Under the pieces are notes generated by a model, which was not told where the DNA came from, searched no databases, and saw nothing but the letters and a program-made list of their open reading frames with translations. This document shows, in pieces, positions 60,551-64,000 of a stretch of DNA of 64,000 bases (positions are counted from its first letter, which is position 1; every line of letters starts with the position of its first letter). Source of the DNA: Micromonospora cabrerizensis (GTDB taxonomy: Bacteria; Actinomycetota; Actinomycetes; Mycobacteriales; Micromonosporaceae). Position numbers and translations under genes: made by a program. The stretch is from the NCBI RefSeq assembly GCF_022230955.1, contig NZ_JAKKFI010000084.1, positions 62,001 to 126,000 of the forward strand, in the 5' to 3' direction.

Positions 60551-60650
60551 TAGGCTCCGAGATATGGCGGCGGCGTGCCCATCTCGAATTGGCGCACAGG
60601 TCCGGGCAGTGCCTTCACCCCATGATTCCCCTCGCGAGGCGCAAACCTAG
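60551..60650 (+). promoter_or_regulatory. promoter with possible leaderless 28-codon leader ORF
   Basis: TAGGCT at 60551-60556 lies 7 nt before an ATG (60564) that opens a frame of 28 codons (MAAACPSRIGAQVRA...) ending at 60650, 16 nt before the epoxide hydrolase ATG. Either a plain promoter with leader RNA or a short upstream ORF. Confidence 0.35.
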
Positions 60651-60666
60651 ACGGAGAGGAACACGC

Positions 60667-61893
60667 ATGGCTGTCAAAACCAAGACCCGTCCGGGCACGA
60701 CCGAGATTCGGCCGTTCTCGGTCGACATTCCCCAGGCGGACCTGGACGACCTGAAACGGCGCATCGCGGCCACCCGCTGGCCGGACAAGGAAACGGTTGA
60801 CGACCAGTCGCAGGGCGTGCCACTCGCAACGATCCAGGCCGTCGCCCGCTATTGGGAAAAGGAGTACGACTGGCGCAAGGTCGAGGCACGAATGAACTCC
60901 GTGCCGCAGTTCATGACCGCCATCGACGGCGTCGACATCCACTTCATCCACGTGCGCTCGAAGCACGAGGACGCGCTGCCGCTCATCGTCACCCACGGGT
61001 GGCCCGGGTCGGTGATCGAGCAGATGAAGATCATCGAGCCGTTGACCGATCCCACGGCGCACGGCGGCAGCGCGTCGGACGCCTTCCACCTGGTGATTCC
61101 CTCGCTGCCCGGCCACGGCTTCTCCGGCAAACCGACCGAGTCGGGCTGGAACCCGCAGAAGATCGCGACCGCCTGGACCGAGCTGATGAAGCGACTCGGC
61201 TACAACCGGTTCGTCGCGCAGGGCGGCGACTGGGGCGCGGTCATCGTGGACCAGATGGGCCTCCAGGCGCCTGCGGAACTGCTCGGCATCCACACCAACA
61301 TGCCCGGTGCGGTCCCACCCGAGATCGACCTGTTGTTCCAGGGCGACACCACCGGCGCGAACAACGCCATGGGCTCGCTGCCGTCCGGTCTTTCCGCTGA
61401 CGAGATGCGTGCGGCCGAGGAGGTCAACTACGTCTGGAAGCACGTCGCGTACGCCCTCATGATGGCGACGCGTCCGCAGACGCTGACCGGGCTGGCGGAC
61501 TCCCCGGTCGGCCTGGCGTCCTTCCTGCTCGACCACGACGCGAAGAGCCTGGCCCTGATCGCGCAGGTCTTCGACGGGGCCAAGGCCGGCCTCACCCGCG
61601 ACGACATCCTGGACAACATCTCGCTCTACTGGCTGACGAACACCGCGGTCTCCGCGTCCCGGCTGTACGCGGAGAACAAGCTGTCGTTCTTCGCCGCCAA
61701 GGGCGTCAAGGTCCCGGTCGCCGTGAGCGTCTTTCCCGACGAGCTGTACGAGGCGCCGCAGAGCTGGGCCGAGCAGGCGTACTCGAACCTCGTCTACTAC
61801 AACAAGCTCGACGTGGGTGGGCACTTCGCGGCCTGGGAACAGCCGAAGATCTTCTCGGAGGAGCTTCGCACCGCCTTCCGGTCGCTTCGCTAG
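60667..61893 (+). CDS. epoxide hydrolase (alpha/beta hydrolase with EHN domain)
   Basis: A 408-aa alpha/beta hydrolase with the epoxide-hydrolase N-terminal domain (IRPFSVDIPQADLDDLKRRIAATRWPD). Oxyanion region HGWPGS, nucleophile Asp in AQGGDWGA (about residue 187), and a catalytic His in DVGGHFAAWEQP near the C-terminus. It should open epoxides to diols in the cytosol; substrate is unknown, and xenobiotic detoxification is plausible. The ATG follows GGAGAGGA by 6 nt. The redoxin gene starts directly at the next base after its stop. Confidence 0.93.
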   Translation: MAVKTKTRPGTTEIRPFSVDIPQADLDDLKRRIAATRWPDKETVDDQSQGVPLATIQAVARYWEKEYDWRKVEARMNSVPQFMTAIDGVDIHFIHVRSKHEDALPLIVTHGWPGSVIEQMKIIEPLTDPTAHGGSASDAFHLVIPSLPGHGFSGKPTESGWNPQKIATAWTELMKRLGYNRFVAQGGDWGAVIVDQMGLQAPAELLGIHTNMPGAVPPEIDLLFQGDTTGANNAMGSLPSGLSADEMRAAEEVNYVWKHVAYALMMATRPQTLTGLADSPVGLASFLLDHDAKSLALIAQVFDGAKAGLTRDDILDNISLYWLTNTAVSASRLYAENKLSFFAAKGVKVPVAVSVFPDELYEAPQSWAEQAYSNLVYYNKLDVGGHFAAWEQPKIFSEELRTAFRSLR

Positions 61894-62835
61894 ATGGCCG
61901 TGCACCTGCCCCCGCTGAACGGGGCGGCCGAGTGGCTCAACTCCGGGCCACTCGGCCCCGCCGACCTGCGCGGGCGCGTCGTGCTGGTGAACTTCTGGAC
62001 GCTGACCTGCATCAACTGGCTGCGCCAGGAGCCGTACGTGCGGGCCTGGTCGCAGGCCTACCGCGACGACGGGCTGGTCGTCGTCGGCGTGCACACGCCG
62101 GAGTTCTCGTTCGAGCACGAGGTCGACGGGGTGCGCCGGGCGGTCGCGGCGCGATCGATCGACTACCCGGTCGCGGTCGACAACGACTACGCGATCTGGC
62201 GCGCCCTCGGCAACCAGTACTGGCCCGCGCTGTACTTCGTCGACACCGACGGCGTCATCCGCGACGAGCACTTCGGTGAGGGGCGCTACGACCAGTCCGA
62301 GCAGGTTCTCCAGCAACTGCTCGGCATCGAGCGCGACCCCGTACCCGTGCGGGGTCTCGGCCCGGAGGCGGAAGCCGACTGGGGTGACCTGCGGACGCCC
62401 GAGACGTACCTCGGGTTCAGTCGCGGCGAGCACTTCGCGTCGCCGAACGGCCCCGCGCTCGACGAACGCCGCGCCTACGAGCTGCCGGAGAGCCTGGGCC
62501 TCAACCAGTGGGCACTGGCGGGCGAGTGGACGATCGGGTCGGAGAGCGTCGTGGTCGATCGGGCCGGCGGCAGCATCGCCTTCCGGTTCCACGCCCGCGA
62601 CGCGCATCTCGTGCTGGCCCCCGGGACGGGACGGTCGATCCCCTTCCGGGTGCTCCTCGACGGCGACGCTCCCGGCCCGTCACACGGCGTCGACGTCGAC
62701 GAGGCCGGCAACGGCGTGCTCCAGGACGGCCGCCTCTACCAGCTCGTCCGCCAGGACGGCGCGGTCCGGGAGCGGACCCTGGAGGTCACGTTCGACGAAC
62801 CTGGCGCCCAGGCGTACGCCTTCACGTTCGGCTGA
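61894..62835 (+). CDS. thioredoxin-like protein with DipZ-type C-terminal domain
   Basis: A 313-aa protein without a signal peptide. A thioredoxin fold (about 1-145: LRGRVVLVNFWTLTCINWLRQEPYVRAW, YWPALYFVDTDGVIRDEHFGEG) is followed by a DipZ-like beta domain (about 170-313, TPETYLGFSRGEHFASP...). The active site reads C39-I-N-W42 in place of CxxC, so the resolving Cys is missing. It may act as a peroxidase or chaperone-like protein rather than a disulphide oxidoreductase. It starts at the base following the epoxide hydrolase stop and overlaps the convergent transglutaminase gene by 14 nt. Confidence 0.88.
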   Translation: MAVHLPPLNGAAEWLNSGPLGPADLRGRVVLVNFWTLTCINWLRQEPYVRAWSQAYRDDGLVVVGVHTPEFSFEHEVDGVRRAVAARSIDYPVAVDNDYAIWRALGNQYWPALYFVDTDGVIRDEHFGEGRYDQSEQVLQQLLGIERDPVPVRGLGPEAEADWGDLRTPETYLGFSRGEHFASPNGPALDERRAYELPESLGLNQWALAGEWTIGSESVVVDRAGGSIAFRFHARDAHLVLAPGTGRSIPFRVLLDGDAPGPSHGVDVDEAGNGVLQDGRLYQLVRQDGAVRERTLEVTFDEPGAQAYAFTFG

Positions 62836-63706
62836 GGCGCAGATCGACGGTGCTCACCGTGTCGGAGACCGGTGAGAAACTCCGCACCTGAGCGCCGGGA
62901 CGCAGGCGGCTGTCCGTCGCGTACCGGTCGGTGAGCGCCTTCTCCGCGCCCTCGTCGCCGTCGTCGGCGGCGAGCAGCAGGGCGGCGATCTCGTCGGCGA
63001 GCGTGAGGTCGGCGTCGGTGAGGTCGTCGGTCATCGCGCCGAAGCTGTCCCACAGCAAAAGCTCGTCCTTCTGCCGGTGAGCCAGCTCCTGGATGACGTA
63101 GTCGTGGATGAACCAGGCACCGCGGATCGGCGATTCCGGGGCCACGCCGTAGACGTCGGGGTCGATCGCCCCGGCCCGGTACGCCGACCACACCCGTGCT
63201 GCCGAGTCGAAGAGCCCGGCCGTCGGGTCGATGTCGTAGCCGTCGAACCGCCGGTCGCCGGCCGGGTCGATCTCCGGGTCGGCCCAGACCCAGCGGTGGC
63301 CGTTCCAGTACTCCAACAGGACGTGATCGTGGTGCCAGCCGGGCGTGAAGTAGGAGGCGAACCCGACCCGGCTGCGGCTGGGAACGCCGTGTTGGCGCAG
63401 CACCGCCACCGAGAGCAACGTGTGGTCCCGGCAGCAGCCGGCCACCCGGTCGACGGCCGGGCGCTCAGCGGTGAGTGGCAGGGGAAAACGGGCCTGGTCC
63501 GTGTCCAGGATGCGGTCCACCCAGCGGCAGTTGACCTCATCGAGCCGGTCGGTGGGCAGGTCAACCCCGCCGGCCCGGTAGTGGACGATCACGTTGCGGG
63601 CGGTCGCCGCCACTGTGGGAATGTCGGTCGCCACGGCGTCGAGAAGCCCGCCGTGCCGACCGGGGTCGCTGTAGGGGGAGTGGTTCCGGTAGTCATCGAG
63701 GTCCAT
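62822..63706 (-). CDS. transglutaminase-like domain protein
   Basis: A 294-aa cytosolic protein with a transglutaminase/cysteine-protease core: catalytic Cys in VAGCCRDHTLLSVAVLRQHGVPSRSRVGF, His in HHDHVLLEYW and Asp in RWVWADPEIDP, the Cys-His-Asp triad. The C-terminal half is helical. Likely a protease, amidase or cross-linking enzyme of unknown target. Convergent with the redoxin gene, 14-nt overlap. Confidence 0.85.
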   Translation of the reverse strand: MDLDDYRNHSPYSDPGRHGGLLDAVATDIPTVAATARNVIVHYRAGGVDLPTDRLDEVNCRWVDRILDTDQARFPLPLTAERPAVDRVAGCCRDHTLLSVAVLRQHGVPSRSRVGFASYFTPGWHHDHVLLEYWNGHRWVWADPEIDPAGDRRFDGYDIDPTAGLFDSAARVWSAYRAGAIDPDVYGVAPESPIRGAWFIHDYVIQELAHRQKDELLLWDSFGAMTDDLTDADLTLADEIAALLLAADDGDEGAEKALTDRYATDSRLRPGAQVRSFSPVSDTVSTVDLRLSRT

Positions 63707-63771
63707 GGGGCCAGTCTCCGGTCCGCCACGGTGTCAGGGTCAAGGCGCCTTTCCGGATAGTGTCGACTGCT

Positions 63772-64000
63772 GTGACAGCGCCCGAGATCACCATCGCCAC
63801 CCCAGCGGACCGTCCGGCAGTGGTCGACACGCTGGTCGCCGCGTTCGTCAAGGATCCCATCCTGCGGCACCTGTTCCCCGACGAGGAAACCTATCCGCGC
63901 TACGCCGCCGCCTTCTTCGGCAACCTCTTCGACAAGCGGGTGCACCGCTCGTCGATCTGGACGACCGGTGGGGGAGCGTCGGTCGCCATCTGGGAGCCAC
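63772..64000 (+). CDS. GNAT-family acetyltransferase, N-terminal part
   Basis: The open frame from the GTG at 63772 runs past the window end; 76 residues are visible (ITIATPADRPAVVDTLVAAFVKDPILRHLFPDEETYPRY...). This is the usual start of GNAT acetyltransferases, before the acetyl-CoA motif. TAGTGT at 63758 lies 8 nt upstream (leaderless pattern). Confidence 0.75.
   Translation, partial: MTAPEITIATPADRPAVVDTLVAAFVKDPILRHLFPDEETYPRYAAAFFGNLFDKRVHRSSIWTTGGGASVAIWEP

Overview
This 64-kb window comes from a very GC-rich actinomycete chromosome, most likely Micromonospora or a close relative in the Micromonosporaceae. I infer this from the codon use (third positions almost all G or C), the many GTG starts, the actinobacterial family content (fused BCKDH-type E1, DUF3052, DUF3040, CT398-like zinc ribbon, RNase H/acid phosphatase fusion) and actinobacterial leaderless promoters. 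No plasmid, phage, IS element or CRISPR array is visible. It is mostly ordinary chromosome with several accessory stretches.

Layout: 0-4.4 kb carries a cut-off lipoprotein, a NarL-type two-component pair, a small uncertain gene, a secreted membrane-anchored protein and a CopC-like protein. 4.5-9.2 kb has gltX, a sugar-type MFS permease translationally coupled to a GH1 beta-glucosidase, and an SRPBCC protein. 9.3-18 kb is a conserved core block: aceE, YjbQ, a MarR regulator, a fused 2-oxoacid dehydrogenase E1, DUF3052, an AhpE-type peroxiredoxin and tRNA-Val(UAC). 18-30 kb is variable: hypotheticals, a HAD phosphatase, an APH-like kinase / Pr6Pr / glycosyltransferase run, a pyruvyltransferase-family protein, a DinB protein and a SNF2 helicase coupled to a SWIM-zinc protein.

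30.8-37.1 kb is the most interesting locus: five tightly packed co-oriented genes encoding DUF1800, DUF1501, a ferric-reductase-like flavohaem membrane protein, an FMN-binding protein with a flavinylation motif, and ApbE flavin transferase. Three of the products carry twin-arginine signals, whereas ApbE has no signal peptide. This suggests an envelope electron-transfer chain that feeds or is fed by the uncharacterised DUF1501/DUF1800 pair.

37.4-42.9 kb holds a primase/polymerase-like protein divergent from an XRE regulator plus flavoprotein, then a Nif3 / zinc-ribbon / RNase H-phosphatase operon. 43.2-50.5 kb has a large secreted M14 peptidase, a DUF3311 plus sodium-solute symporter pair, a MarR/MFS divergent pair with a twin operator, and a TauE exporter. 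RNase P RNA (rnpB) lies at 50.67-51.10 kb. It is followed by an accessory patch (51.1-54.8 kb) of small genes, several with weaker codon bias, including an Imm1-like immunity protein. 54.9-64 kb encodes a secreted GH31 enzyme, an expansin-like protein, a TetR/SDR divergent pair with two perfect 21-bp operators, an epoxide hydrolase plus redoxin pair, a transglutaminase-like protein and a cut-off GNAT gene.

Two structural themes run through the window. First, at least a dozen genes have a -10-like hexamer 6-9 nt before the start codon and no ribosome-binding site, so they are probably leaderless. Second, four families of intergenic inverted repeats recur, mostly between convergent or tandem gene ends. 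All functional calls rest on reading motifs by eye; no database search was run.
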